The notes beneath the pieces are model-generated. The model made no database searches. It saw only the letters and a program-made list of their open reading frames with translations, and was not told where the DNA came from. A DNA stretch of 64,000 nt. It comes from an uncultured bacterium (GTDB lineage: Bacteria; Muiribacteriota; Ozemobacteria; Ozemobacterales; Ozemobacteraceae). The stretch covers positions 310,001 through 374,000 of the forward strand of contig CALEDQ010000008.1 in the NCBI GenBank assembly GCA_937949615.1. The letters run 5' to 3'. This document shows positions 28,701 to 35,219 of the stretch, one piece after another; position 1 is the stretch's first letter, and the number at the start of each line of letters is the position of its first letter. Position numbers and translations under genes: made by a program.

Positions 28701-29815
28701 ATCTGGGCAGTGGTCAGACCACCGACCTGAGAAGTAGTCAGAGCGCCCACCTGAGCAGACGTCATATTGTTTATCTGTGAAGTGGTAAAACCGGCCAGCT
28801 GAGTCTGAGAAAGCCCCTGAAGTGCAGATGTGCTGATGGCGGCCAGATCCTGGGTCTGTATTGCAGCCAGCTGGGTTGTACTGAACGCACTCATCTGAGA
28901 AGAAACCAGACCGGCCATCTGACTGGTTGTCAGAGCCTGAACCTGACCGGTGGTCAGGCCAGCCAGCTGACCGGTCGTCATGGCACGAATCTGAATCGGG
29001 CTAAACGCTGAAATCTGGGATGTGGTCAGACCGGCAACCTGAGCGCTCGTCATAGATTGAATCTGACTGGTAGTCAAAGCCGCCAGATCTTCAGTCTGCA
29101 TTGCCGCGACCTGTGTTGTGGTCATACCGGCAATCTGTGCCGAGGTCAGAGATTTTGTCTGACCGGTCGTCAGTGCCTGAATCTGCGAAGTAGTCAGATT
29201 GCTGATCTGACTGGTGGAAAAAGCGGCAATCTGACTGGTATTCATGCCGGCGATCTGGGCGGTTGTAAAAGCAGCAACCTGAGAGGTGGTAAGACTTGCA
29301 ATCTGTGAACTGGTAAGAGCTTTTGCCTGTGAAACAGTCAGAGCCTGCAACTGAGCATTAGTAAGCTTGCTTGTCTGGTTAGTATTCAGTGCCGCAACCT
29401 GCGAAGTCATCATGGCCTCGATCTGGCTGGTTGAAAGAGCGGCAATCTGGGCGGTTGAAAGCCCGGTAAGGTCAGCCGCATCAACGGCTCTCAACTGATT
29501 TGTCGACAGGGCTGCCATATCACCGGTATCGAAGGTTGCCATCTGCGCACCGGTCAAAGCCTTGATCTGAGAAGTTGTCATAGCCTGCACCTGAGTGCTG
29601 AGAAGCCCCTGGTTGTTATAAAGAGTCAGAGCCTGAACCTGGCCGGTGCTAAGCACGACAAGATCCTGGGTTTCAATCGCATTTATCTGATTAGATGTCA
29701 GAGCGGCAACCTGAGTGGTAGTCAACGCCTTAAAATCGGCGGTACCAAGATTCTGTATCTGCTGAGTAGTCAGGGCGGCAATCTGAGCAGGAGACATTCC
29801 CGTTACTATAGACAT
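22769..29815 (-). CDS. Giant Ser/Thr-rich octapeptide-repeat protein, function unknown
   Basis: 2348 aa, ATG with GAGG upstream. After a 7-residue start the entire chain is ~290 copies of an octapeptide [S/T]-[T/S]-x-Q-[I/V/L]-x-x-[L/M/F], for example TTSQIAAL. It has no Cys, almost no Pro, His or aromatic residue except Phe, and no signal peptide, transmembrane segment or C-terminal domain. [S/T]-x-x-Q followed by hydrophobic/Ala residues looks like a helix capping box, so short helices stacked in a solenoid are plausible; a beta solenoid is the alternative. Octads with Asp (or Ser) instead of Gln at position 4 recur every 7 or 10 octads over most of the length. More than 500 Ser/Thr are exposed to possible modification by the convergent OGT. 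Could be a surface adhesin, filament or structural protein; none is shown. Confidence 0.85.
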   Translation of the reverse strand: MSIVTGMSPAQIAALTTQQIQNLGTADFKALTTTQVAALTSNQINAIETQDLVVLSTGQVQALTLYNNQGLLSTQVQAMTTSQIKALTGAQMATFDTGDMAALSTNQLRAVDAADLTGLSTAQIAALSTSQIEAMMTSQVAALNTNQTSKLTNAQLQALTVSQAKALTSSQIASLTTSQVAAFTTAQIAGMNTSQIAAFSTSQISNLTTSQIQALTTGQTKSLTSAQIAGMTTTQVAAMQTEDLAALTTSQIQSMTSAQVAGLTTSQISAFSPIQIRAMTTGQLAGLTTGQVQALTTSQMAGLVSSQMSAFSTTQLAAIQTQDLAAISTSALQGLSQTQLAGFTTSQINNMTSAQVGALTTSQVGGLTTAQIVALTTSQAKALTGNQISKLSTTQLAAVATDDFAALQSSTIAAISTSQISALSTNQVAALSTAQARALTTSQLSNMTTAQIAAIETADLASMTTAQITGFTTAQLNAMTSTQFGNLSNSQIGALTTSQIAGLTTSQIANMTTLQASAFKTSQLAAMSTAQIAAIETADLAAMTTSQVAGFKTTQVGAFTTSQIQGLTSAQAAGLTTSQIANLSSTQIAAIQTADLAAMKTTQLRAMGTTQLAGLTTDQIVALSTSQVFGLSPVQLGKLTTTQLNAMESNDFAALSGSQISGLTTAQIAGLTTTRFAAMSTSQIAALTSNQVAGITTSQIANITTTQAKALTSNQIANLSATQIAALGTDDLAVFSTAQIRAFTTSQVGNLSTSQVLALTTSQANALSTAQLAKFSTAQIAAMGTDDVAALSSAQIASLGTAQAAALTTAQIAAMTTGQVGGLSTAQISQMSTAQIAALSTNSLAKFSTSQIAALTTAQVAGLSTSQVLGLTSAQARSLSTSQIASLSTTQFASLGTDDLASLSSKQLAGVSTAQIAGLSSSQFASFTSSQIAALSTSQIASLSTSHVAALTTAQIQGLSSSQVGSMTTAQVAAIETADLAALKSSSVTGFTTAQIAGMTTNQIQALTSTQVASFATSQMGGFTTAQVAAFTTSQVQTLKNTQLAALSTTQVAAMGTDDINALKAAQIVAFSSTQIAGMTTNQIQAFTTEQAAALTTSQIRGLTTSQLTNMQSVDFAALKSSQIAAMSTAQIAALSTTQISNLSSSQLPGLNTTQMGALTTAQVAAFTTGQMPYLTAAQIAKMNTTQVAAIETADLAALTTSQISAFTSSQVAGFTTAQIAGLTSNQVGVLTTNQIANLSSAQIAAIETVDLAAMKTTQLRAMGSTQLAGLTTDQVVGLSTSQILGLAPIQLGKLTTTQLNAMESTDFAALTGSQISGLTTAQIAGLTTTRFAAMSTSQIAALTSGQVAGITTSQIANITTTQAKALTSNQIANLSAAQMAALGTDDLAVFSTSQIRAFTTSQIGNLSTSQVLALTTSQANALGTSQLAKFSTAQIAAMGIDDVAALSTSQIKSLNTSQVAALTTAQVAAVTSNQVGGLTTAQIAKMSTAQIAALSTNSLAKLSTAQIAAMTTAQVAGLSTSQVLALNTSQARALSTSQIASLSTTQFASLGTDDLASLTNIQLAGVSTAQIAGLSSTQFASFTSSQIAALTTGQVASLSTSHLAALTTLQAQGLSSSQIGSMSTAQVAAIETADLAAVKSSSIVGFTTAQIAGMTTNQIQALTTAQIASFGTSQMAGFTTAQVAAFTTSQAQMLKSIQLANLSTTQVAAIETADLAALTTSQISAFTSSQVAGFTTAQIAGLSSDQVGALTTNQIAKLSSAQVAAIQTVDLAAMKTSQLRAMGSTQLAGLTTDQVAALSSAQVVGLSSTQLGQLSTTQLNAMESSDFASLSASQILGLTTSQINAFTTTRVAAMATNQLAALTSSQLAGFSTAQIAALTSGQLQAMTASQISKLSTTQLAAMETIDFAALTTAQIAAIGTSQIGALTTNQVVAMTTGQARAFSTLAVSNLTSTQLAAMQTDDFAAMTSSQIRGLTTSQIGYLTTAQIAALTSSQAAGLTTGQIQKLSTTQLAAMGTDEFSTLSTLQIASLTTDQVAGLTTTQAASLTSNQAKSLTAAQIAKMSTAQVAALTTGSIAALTTSQIAAMTTAQVAGLNTNQVVALTTAQVKALNSSQLSQMTTTQIASLQTQDLAALTPTQIQALTTAQIASGLTTGQVGVMTTSQIAALTTNQISNMSVAQIQAMTTSQVRALTSSQIGSMTTSQVTGMELADFSSLTTSQIAAFTTGQIASLTTGQVAGLTTSQAKGLTTSQISSMTTTQIGSIETADLAALSTTQIRSLQTSQLSGGLTTNQVQALTTSQIASLTTDQIRNGMTTTLLAALTSSQIAALTSTQVASMTTSQIASLNL
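24480..26039 (-). repeat. Segmental duplication inside the octapeptide gene, copy 2 (65 octads, 1560 bp)
   Basis: Second copy of the block, 1560 bases = 65 x 24. It is 17 octads (408 bases) shorter than copy 1. By eye the nucleotides match copy 1 and the start of a partial third copy (below ~24479) much more closely than unrelated octads do, so the duplication is younger than the octad array. Confidence 0.75.
26040..28007 (-). repeat. Segmental duplication inside the octapeptide gene, copy 1 (82 octads, 1968 bp)
   Basis: The landmark octads KTTQLRAM / TQLAGL recur at 27999, 26031 and 24471. The first interval is 1968 bases = 82 x 24. The protein in this block closely matches the next block octad for octad, apart from one 17-octad indel. 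Boundaries are approximate. Confidence 0.75.
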
Positions 29816-29945
29816 GGTGAAACCTCTTTTCGCTTAAATCCAGAAACTAACAACAACCGGAACAGACTTTTACCGACCTTCGCAGAGACCTGTGTTATTT
29901 TGCTCATGAAGCTTCGACGGAACCACGCATCTGAACGCAGAAAAA

Positions 29946-29968
29946 CCCATGACAGAATATGCCATGGG
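29946..29968 (-). terminator. Possible transcription attenuator in the leader of the octapeptide gene
   Basis: On the minus strand CCCATG and CATGGG form a 6-bp stem, followed at once by TTTTT. It lies ~130 bases upstream of the start codon at 29815, inside the presumed 5' leader, where a terminator would act as an on/off control rather than end a gene. Confidence 0.4.
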
Positions 29969-30035
29969 CGGTATTCAAATGCCGGATAGACGCCATCCTT
30001 TTTTTCGCTTCCCGGTTCCTTCCCTGGACCGGTCC
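29969..30035 (-). promoter_or_regulatory. Structured RNA leader candidate upstream of the attenuator
   Basis: Two further hairpins precede the attenuator on the minus strand: CCGGTCC with GGAACCGG (30012-30032, one bulged A) and GGAT with ATCC (29984-29998). No known riboswitch consensus was recognised (c-di-GMP-I, cobalamin, TPP and SAM were considered). The whole gap 29816-30351 (536 bases) contains no convincing gene. Confidence 0.3.
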
Positions 30036-30114
30036 ACAAGAACGGCGACATTTTGCGAGTTTGACAATACTACTCAAAATAAACATCCATGTTCTCGAAA
30101 TGTCAGATAATTAA

Positions 30115-30141
30115 ATTTTACCATAAATATTCGGTATACAA
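30115..30141 (-). promoter_or_regulatory. Weak promoter candidate for the octapeptide gene
   Basis: Minus strand TTGTAT (30136-30141), a 15-base spacer and TAAAAT (30115-30120). It would give a ~290-base leader spanning the hairpins. The spacer is shorter than usual. Confidence 0.3.
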
Positions 30142-30276
30142 AGTGATTTTTTTTAATTATTTCCAAAAATTGTGTACATTGCCCAACCATCTCGAAAGAC
30201 AGGCATCGGCGCCAGATCTCCAACTCCGCCATGAAAGGCGTTGAGAAATGATAAAAGATTATGCACGCCTTCAAAC

Positions 30277-30312
30277 AGGCAATTGCAACTGACAGATTGG
30301 CAATAATTGCCT
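30277..30312. repeat. Inverted repeat after the symporter gene
   Basis: AGGCAATT (30277-30284) and AATTGCCT (30305-30312), separated by 20 bases, about 40 bases past the symporter stop codon. It may end the symporter transcript, but no T run follows on the minus strand, so an operator is also possible. Confidence 0.3.
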
Positions 30313-30351
30313 ATAGATCAGATTTAACAACTCAGTCAAGACTGAAACGGC

Positions 30352-31779
30352 TTATTTATAAATAGCTTTAGACTTCCAGCAGTCGTTTGAAAGCTTTTGT
30401 CCAAGCTCTGAAATGCAGTGACTGCTAAAAACCGGATCTATTCCGGACTCAAGCTGATATCGATAATCATGCCAGGCTGCGATAGCATATCTTGCAAGAA
30501 AAAGAATGGCAAAAAGGTTGATAATAGCCATAAAGCCCATGCTCGCATCAGCCATATCCCAGACCAATGGCAGGTTTCCTACCGACCCGAACATTACCAT
30601 GCCAAGAACCATCAATCTGAAGACCAGCTGAAATCTGTTATCGTGCTTGATGTAATGAATATTGCTCTCGGCATAAGCATAATTGCCAATTATCGACGTA
30701 AAGGCAAAGAGAAAAATCGCCACCGCCATAAACGAAGAGCCCCAGGCGCCAACATGATATTCAACGGCCGATTGCGTCAGAGCCGCACCCTTTACCACCC
30801 CGCCCGGGACATAACGATCAGAAAGCAGAATGATAAAAGCCGTAGAACTGCAGATGACAATCGTATCGATGAACACTCCCAGCATCTGCAGCAGCCCCTG
30901 ATTGACCGGGTGTGCAGTCGCCGCCGATGCGGCAGCATTCGGAGCCGAGCCCATGCCCGCCTCGTTTGAGAAAAGCCCACGTTTGATACCCATTTCCATG
31001 GCTGATCTCAGAGTGGCACCAACTCCGCCACCAAGCACCGCCTCTGGCGTAAAAGCCGCAGAAAAAATCAGCCAGAAAACTTCAGGAACCCTTCCCAGAT
31101 TCATGAGAACAGCATAAAATGCCACAAAAAGATATATCAGAGCCATGAATGGCACCAGAATCTCTGCCGCACGACCGATACGCCGGGCTCCACCGAAAAT
31201 TATCAGGCCAGAGCCAGCAACCACAAGAATTCCGGTTAAAAACCTGTCGATGCCGAAAGCATTGGCAAAGGCATCGCTGATCGAATTACTCTGTACCGCA
31301 TTGAAAGCCAGGCCAAAAACCAGCAGCAGACTCAGGGCAAAAACGACACCCCAGAATCTTGAACCCAGCCCCTGCTCAATGTAGTAAGCCGGACCGCCGC
31401 GAAAAGTTCCGTCTTCGTTGCGCACTTTGAAGATCTGAGCCAGTGTCGCCTCGACAAATGCTGAGGCCATGCCGACCAGTGCCGTCACCCACATCCAGAA
31501 AACCGCCCCAGGCCCTCCGACACTTATCGCGGTAGCGACTCCGGCAATATTGCCGGTACCCACCCTGCTGGCAAGGCCGGTTGCAAAAGCCTGAAACGAC
31601 GAAATCTGCCCCGGCTCTGCCTTGGCAAAAGCAACCTGGCAGGCCCGCCGCAAGTTGCGAAACTGCATGAAGCGCAGGCGGATAGAAAAGAAAATGCCGG
31701 CCGACAGTAACAGATAAACCAGAACATACGACCAGAGAACTGCATTTATATCATTGACCAGGGCGTGAAAACTTTCCAT
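30352..31779 (-). CDS. Alanine/glycine:cation symporter (AGCS family)
   Basis: 475 aa, the usual length for the family, with about eleven hydrophobic helices. Signature stretches include ATGLASRVGTGNIAGVATAI, GGPGAVFWMWVTALVGM, FRGGPAYYIEQGLG and FSNEAGMGSAPNAAA, which form the amino-acid and Na+ sites in AGCS proteins such as AgcS/DagA. It imports alanine or glycine with Na+ (or H+) across the inner membrane. It stands alone, divergent from the phosphoesterase gene. Start ATG has GGTGG ~10 bases upstream. Confidence 0.93.
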   Translation of the reverse strand: MESFHALVNDINAVLWSYVLVYLLLSAGIFFSIRLRFMQFRNLRRACQVAFAKAEPGQISSFQAFATGLASRVGTGNIAGVATAISVGGPGAVFWMWVTALVGMASAFVEATLAQIFKVRNEDGTFRGGPAYYIEQGLGSRFWGVVFALSLLLVFGLAFNAVQSNSISDAFANAFGIDRFLTGILVVAGSGLIIFGGARRIGRAAEILVPFMALIYLFVAFYAVLMNLGRVPEVFWLIFSAAFTPEAVLGGGVGATLRSAMEMGIKRGLFSNEAGMGSAPNAAASAATAHPVNQGLLQMLGVFIDTIVICSSTAFIILLSDRYVPGGVVKGAALTQSAVEYHVGAWGSSFMAVAIFLFAFTSIIGNYAYAESNIHYIKHDNRFQLVFRLMVLGMVMFGSVGNLPLVWDMADASMGFMAIINLFAILFLARYAIAAWHDYRYQLESGIDPVFSSHCISELGQKLSNDCWKSKAIYK

Positions 31780-32006
31780 TCAGAAACAGGCCACCTTTCA
31801 CAACCGGGCAGAATAATTGATAAATTCAGTACCCCGGTGTACCGAAGCTGCAAATATACCAGAGCGAAGAGCGAAAAACCACCGCGCTTGACTCTTATTC
31901 TGACATTATGCCCAGTCAAATTCCGAACCCCCATTCATGCCTGAATTTTTGCCGCCGCAAATTAACAAGAAAAGTCGATCTTCTGTGCTTTAACGCTCGA
32001 AAATAG

Positions 32007-32012
32007 TATAAT
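32007..32012 (+). promoter_or_regulatory. Candidate -10 box for the phosphoesterase gene
   Basis: Perfect TATAAT 37 bases before the ATG at 32049, with only a poor -35 match upstream. It lies in the 269-base gap between divergent genes, where nothing else is evident. Confidence 0.4.
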
Positions 32013-32048
32013 CGCGAAACCACGAAGAAAGTTACAGAGAGCCCAGAA

Positions 32049-33968
32049 ATGACCAGATTCCATCTCCGGCTGCTGTTTGCGATTTTTCTCTTCTTTTCGA
32101 TCAATGCCGCCGGCAACACCGAAGAACTTCATTTCAGTATCCTGCACACCAGCGACGAACATTCAAGCCTGCTGCCGACACCTCTCAGCAACTATCTACC
32201 CGGCCAGAACAGCCCGGCATCCGGCGGTTTTGCCCGCCTGGCAACTTTTGTCGAACGCTTCAAAAATACTAAAGCCAGCGAACCGGTTCTGCTGCTCTCA
32301 TCTGGCGACTTTACCGGCGGCAATCCCTTTGCCTGGCTAAGCCTGAACGGTTATTCACCGGAACTCGATCTAATGAAGCAGATTGGCTACGATGCAACAA
32401 CACTCGGCAACCATGAATTCGACTATGGCCCCGAAATACTTGCCAGTCTGCTGGAAACCAGCCTCAATTCGCCCTCCGGGCCAGCCGTCATCTGCTCGAA
32501 CCTTATCATCCCAGCGTCACATCCGATCAAACTCGCTGGCATAAAACCCAACCGATTCATGAAACTCGACAATGGCCTCAAAATCGGCATCATGGCAATT
32601 TTCGGAAAGGGCGCGCACCGCCTGTCGCCGCTGGCAAAACCACTCGACTTTTCCGATCAGCATGCCGCCGCAGCCAGCGAAATTGCCGATCTGAAAGCTG
32701 CCGGTGCTGAAGTAATCATCGCCATGACTCACGCCGGCTATCACGAAGACATCGAACTGGCAAAAACGGTGCCGGGTATTCACCTGATTCTCGGCGGGCA
32801 CGATCATGCAGCGCTCGATGAACCGCAACGAATCGGCAACACCATATTAATGCACAGCGGCTCCTACCTGCGGACAGCAGGTTGCCTCGAACTGTCCTTC
32901 AATAGATCTGACAGCAGCCTGAGCCTGAGAAACCGCCTGACCGGCACCCCTTTTCTGCAGAAAATCGACAGTTCAATTCCTGAAAACCCGATTGTATCGG
33001 AAAAAATTGTCAGGCATTTCGCCGCTCTCAATCAAATGGTCGCTTCGTTCACTGACGGAAAAAGCAGCGATCTTTCTCTGCCAATCGCCAGAATCCCCTA
33101 CCCTATCATCAAACACGAGCGCCTCTGCGAGACATCGATTGGCAATTTCGTAACCGATGCCATAAGGCTTTCTGCAGCCAGAACGACCGGGGAACACGTG
33201 GATTTTGCCATGCATGCCAACGGCATCATCAGAGGCGATCTGCTCCCCTCATCTTTGCAGGGGAAAGAAGGTACGGTCACCCTTTTCGATCTGCTCACCA
33301 CCTGTGGTCTCGGCGTCGGCCAGGACATGCAGCCTGGCTACCCGCTGGTTTCGTTCTACCTTACCGGTGCTGAAATACTTAATATGCTCGAAGTTGCAAC
33401 CCTTCTGCCAATTATCTGGAACGACATCTATTTTCTTCAGTTTTCAGGCCTGCGTTACCGGGTCGACCCGAGCCGGGCCGTCTGGTTTACTATTCCATGG
33501 CTGAACAAGCCATTACCCGCCTATCGTTCGATCCTTACAGCCGAAAGGTTTACCGGCGGCGGACTGCAGAACGAAACGCAATATGAACCGATAACAGCTG
33601 ATTCTCAGAGGCTATACCATGTTGCCATGACTCATTACATGGCCTCTTATCTGCCAATGACAGGAAAAAAGCTGCCGAAGCTCAAAATTGTACTGAAAGA
33701 CAAAAATGGCAGGCCGGTCGAGCTGGATCAGACAATAATCAGAAAAAATGGCCGAGAATACAAGCTCTGGCAGGCTGCCATTGATTACGTCGCGTCGTTT
33801 GCCACCGACAGTACCGGCTTGCCGCTCATCACTGACTATTACCGCACTTTCGGCAACCGCATCATAAAAGCCCGGGGTTCCTCACTGTGGCTCTGGCCCG
33901 GCTTAACAGTCTTATCCCTTGGCCTGGTCGTCACAATCTGGCTGAAACGCCGCAGAAAAGCGCCATGA
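32049..33968 (+). CDS. Exported 5'-nucleotidase / UshA-like metallophosphoesterase with C-terminal membrane anchor
   Basis: 639 aa. Signal peptide (LRLLFAIFLFFSINAAG), then a calcineurin-like domain with the dinuclear-metal ligands HTSDEH, SGDFTGG, GNHEFDYG, MTHAGYHED and GGHDHA (~25-300). A 5'-nucleotidase C-terminal domain (~340-580) carries the substrate-binding part, including ETSIGNFVTDAI and DFAMHANGIIRGD. The end has a transmembrane helix followed by a basic tail (WPGLTVLSLGLVVTIWLKRRRK), so the enzyme is anchored with its domains outside the cytoplasm. The family hydrolyses nucleotides, UDP-sugars or other phosphate esters for salvage. True substrate unknown. Start has GAGAG upstream. 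Confidence 0.88.
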   Translation: MTRFHLRLLFAIFLFFSINAAGNTEELHFSILHTSDEHSSLLPTPLSNYLPGQNSPASGGFARLATFVERFKNTKASEPVLLLSSGDFTGGNPFAWLSLNGYSPELDLMKQIGYDATTLGNHEFDYGPEILASLLETSLNSPSGPAVICSNLIIPASHPIKLAGIKPNRFMKLDNGLKIGIMAIFGKGAHRLSPLAKPLDFSDQHAAAASEIADLKAAGAEVIIAMTHAGYHEDIELAKTVPGIHLILGGHDHAALDEPQRIGNTILMHSGSYLRTAGCLELSFNRSDSSLSLRNRLTGTPFLQKIDSSIPENPIVSEKIVRHFAALNQMVASFTDGKSSDLSLPIARIPYPIIKHERLCETSIGNFVTDAIRLSAARTTGEHVDFAMHANGIIRGDLLPSSLQGKEGTVTLFDLLTTCGLGVGQDMQPGYPLVSFYLTGAEILNMLEVATLLPIIWNDIYFLQFSGLRYRVDPSRAVWFTIPWLNKPLPAYRSILTAERFTGGGLQNETQYEPITADSQRLYHVAMTHYMASYLPMTGKKLPKLKIVLKDKNGRPVELDQTIIRKNGREYKLWQAAIDYVASFATDSTGLPLITDYYRTFGNRIIKARGSSLWLWPGLTVLSLGLVVTIWLKRRRKAP

Positions 33969-34138
33969 ATCAGATTTGCGGCAGCCGGTCTGCGACGACC
34001 ATTCTTTCAGTCTGCGCCGGCAGGATAAAGAGCAGAAACTTCCGGATTCCTTACCAGCAAAGAAAATCAGGCAGACGGCTTTCGTGAATTTTTGTCTGAA
34101 GTACTGCTTCTTATTAGCAGCAGGCAGTTGTTGAATTG

Positions 34139-34147
34139 TGATAATAT
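34139..34147 (+). promoter_or_regulatory. Extended -10 promoter candidate for the nad operon
   Basis: TG-A-TAATAT, an extended -10 motif, 27 bases before the nadA ATG at 34175. No convincing -35 box, as is common for extended -10 promoters. No known NAD repressor site was recognised in the 206-base gap before nadA. Confidence 0.4.
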
Positions 34148-34174
34148 ATGTAAAACTTGAAACAAGAGGGTTGT

Positions 34175-35212
34175 ATGGAAAACCAGGAATTCAACCGGAA
34201 GATCAGCAGACACCTGCCGGCAAAGGCCCCAGCCAAAGTTTCAGATAGAGAAAACCAGTTGCTTGCCGATGAAATAAAAGAACTGCTCAAACAGAAGAAT
34301 GCTGTCGTAATTGCCCATTATTACACTGATCCGCTGATTCAGAAACTTGCCGAAGAAACCGGTGGCTTTATCGGCGATTCTCTTGAAATGGCGAGATTTG
34401 GCGCCGAACATGCGGCAAAAACACTGCTGGTTGCCGGTGTACGCTTTATGGGTGAATCAGCGAAAATCCTCAGCCCAGTAAAAACCGTTCTCATGCCGGA
34501 TCTGGCGGCAGAATGTTCGCTCGATCTTGGCTGCGAGCCTGAAGAGTTCAAAAAATTCTGTGCCGCCCACCCCGAGCGGGTCGTGGTTGTCTACGCCAAT
34601 ACCTCAGCAGAAATCAAGGCCCTTGCCGACTGGACCGTAACTTCCAGTATTGCCGTTGATGTGGTGAAATACCTGGCAGGTGAAGGCAAAAAAGTTATCT
34701 GGGCCCCCGACCGCTACCTCGGCAATTATATTCAGCGCCTTACCGGTGCCGACATGCTGCTCTGGAACGCCTGCTGCATCGTACACGTCGAATTCGACGC
34801 TGAAAAAATCAGAGCTCTGAAAACCGCCAACCCAGATGCAGAACTGCTGGTCCACCCCGAGTCGCAACCCGAAGTCATTGCTCTTGCCGACGTAACCGGC
34901 TCGACTTCACAATTGTTGCAGGCCAGTAAGAATCGGCCGGCAAAGAAATTTATCGTCGCCACCGAATCCGGTATTTTTTACAAAATGCAGCAGGCCTGCC
35001 CCGACAAAACCTTCATCATGGCGCCGACAAAGACGCAGAGTGAGCTATATCAATGTGATGGCAACTGCCCCTGGATGAAAATGAACAGCCTGCAGAACCT
35101 GCGTGATGCCCTGAAAAACCACAGCGGCGAGATCAGACTCGCACCCGGGATAATCGAAAAAGCCCTGCGGCCCCTTTCCCGCATGCTCGAATTCAGAAAG
35201 AAACATAGTTGA
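34175..35212 (+). CDS. nadA: Quinolinate synthase
   Basis: 345 aa from the ATG at 34175 (AGAGGG 5 bases upstream; a TTG at 34157 overlaps the Shine-Dalgarno). Condenses iminoaspartate with dihydroxyacetone phosphate to quinolinate, second step of de novo NAD synthesis, in the cytoplasm. Seen: VIAHYYTDP, GDSLEMAR, GVRFMGESAKIL and the three [4Fe-4S] Cys regions AAECSLDLG, NACCIVH and CDGNCPWM, plus HPES and ATESG. First gene of nadA-nadC-nadB, with 7 bases before nadC. Confidence 0.97.
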   Translation: MENQEFNRKISRHLPAKAPAKVSDRENQLLADEIKELLKQKNAVVIAHYYTDPLIQKLAEETGGFIGDSLEMARFGAEHAAKTLLVAGVRFMGESAKILSPVKTVLMPDLAAECSLDLGCEPEEFKKFCAAHPERVVVVYANTSAEIKALADWTVTSSIAVDVVKYLAGEGKKVIWAPDRYLGNYIQRLTGADMLLWNACCIVHVEFDAEKIRALKTANPDAELLVHPESQPEVIALADVTGSTSQLLQASKNRPAKKFIVATESGIFYKMQQACPDKTFIMAPTKTQSELYQCDGNCPWMKMNSLQNLRDALKNHSGEIRLAPGIIEKALRPLSRMLEFRKKHS

Positions 35213-35219
35213 GAAAGCC

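Larger units (their letters stand above)
22780..29795 (-). repeat. 24-bp coding tandem repeat array (~290 units)
   Basis: DNA-level view of the octapeptide array. The 24-base period is kept almost without a break, but units differ freely at synonymous sites, so the array is old and held by selection on the protein. The exceptions are three 27-base units near the 3' end of the gene (around 23361-23380, 22951-22970 and 22873-22890), each adding one residue, usually a Gly. Confidence 0.9.

Noticed and set aside
22769..29815. CRISPR array or intergenic satellite suggested by the regular 24-base period
   Set aside because: There are no unique spacers, units are contiguous, and one 7-kb reading frame with a Shine-Dalgarno and terminator runs through it; differences are mostly synonymous.
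22769..29815. TALE-like or RTX repeat protein
   Set aside because: Octads start LTTxQI like part of a TALE repeat, but the unit is 8 not 33-35 residues. RTX Gly/Asp nonapeptides are absent.
29969..30035. c-di-GMP-I, cobalamin, TPP or SAM riboswitch before the octapeptide gene
   Set aside because: Hairpins exist, but the conserved core bases of these classes are missing.
29806..30086. Small minus-strand proteins of 60-81 aa before the octapeptide gene
   Set aside because: They cross a terminator-like hairpin, lack good ribosome sites, one runs into the start of the giant gene, and their composition is not protein-like.
30418..30969. 183-aa plus-strand frame opposite the symporter
   Set aside because: Antisense to a strongly conserved membrane transporter; very rich in His, Arg and Lys with no domain.
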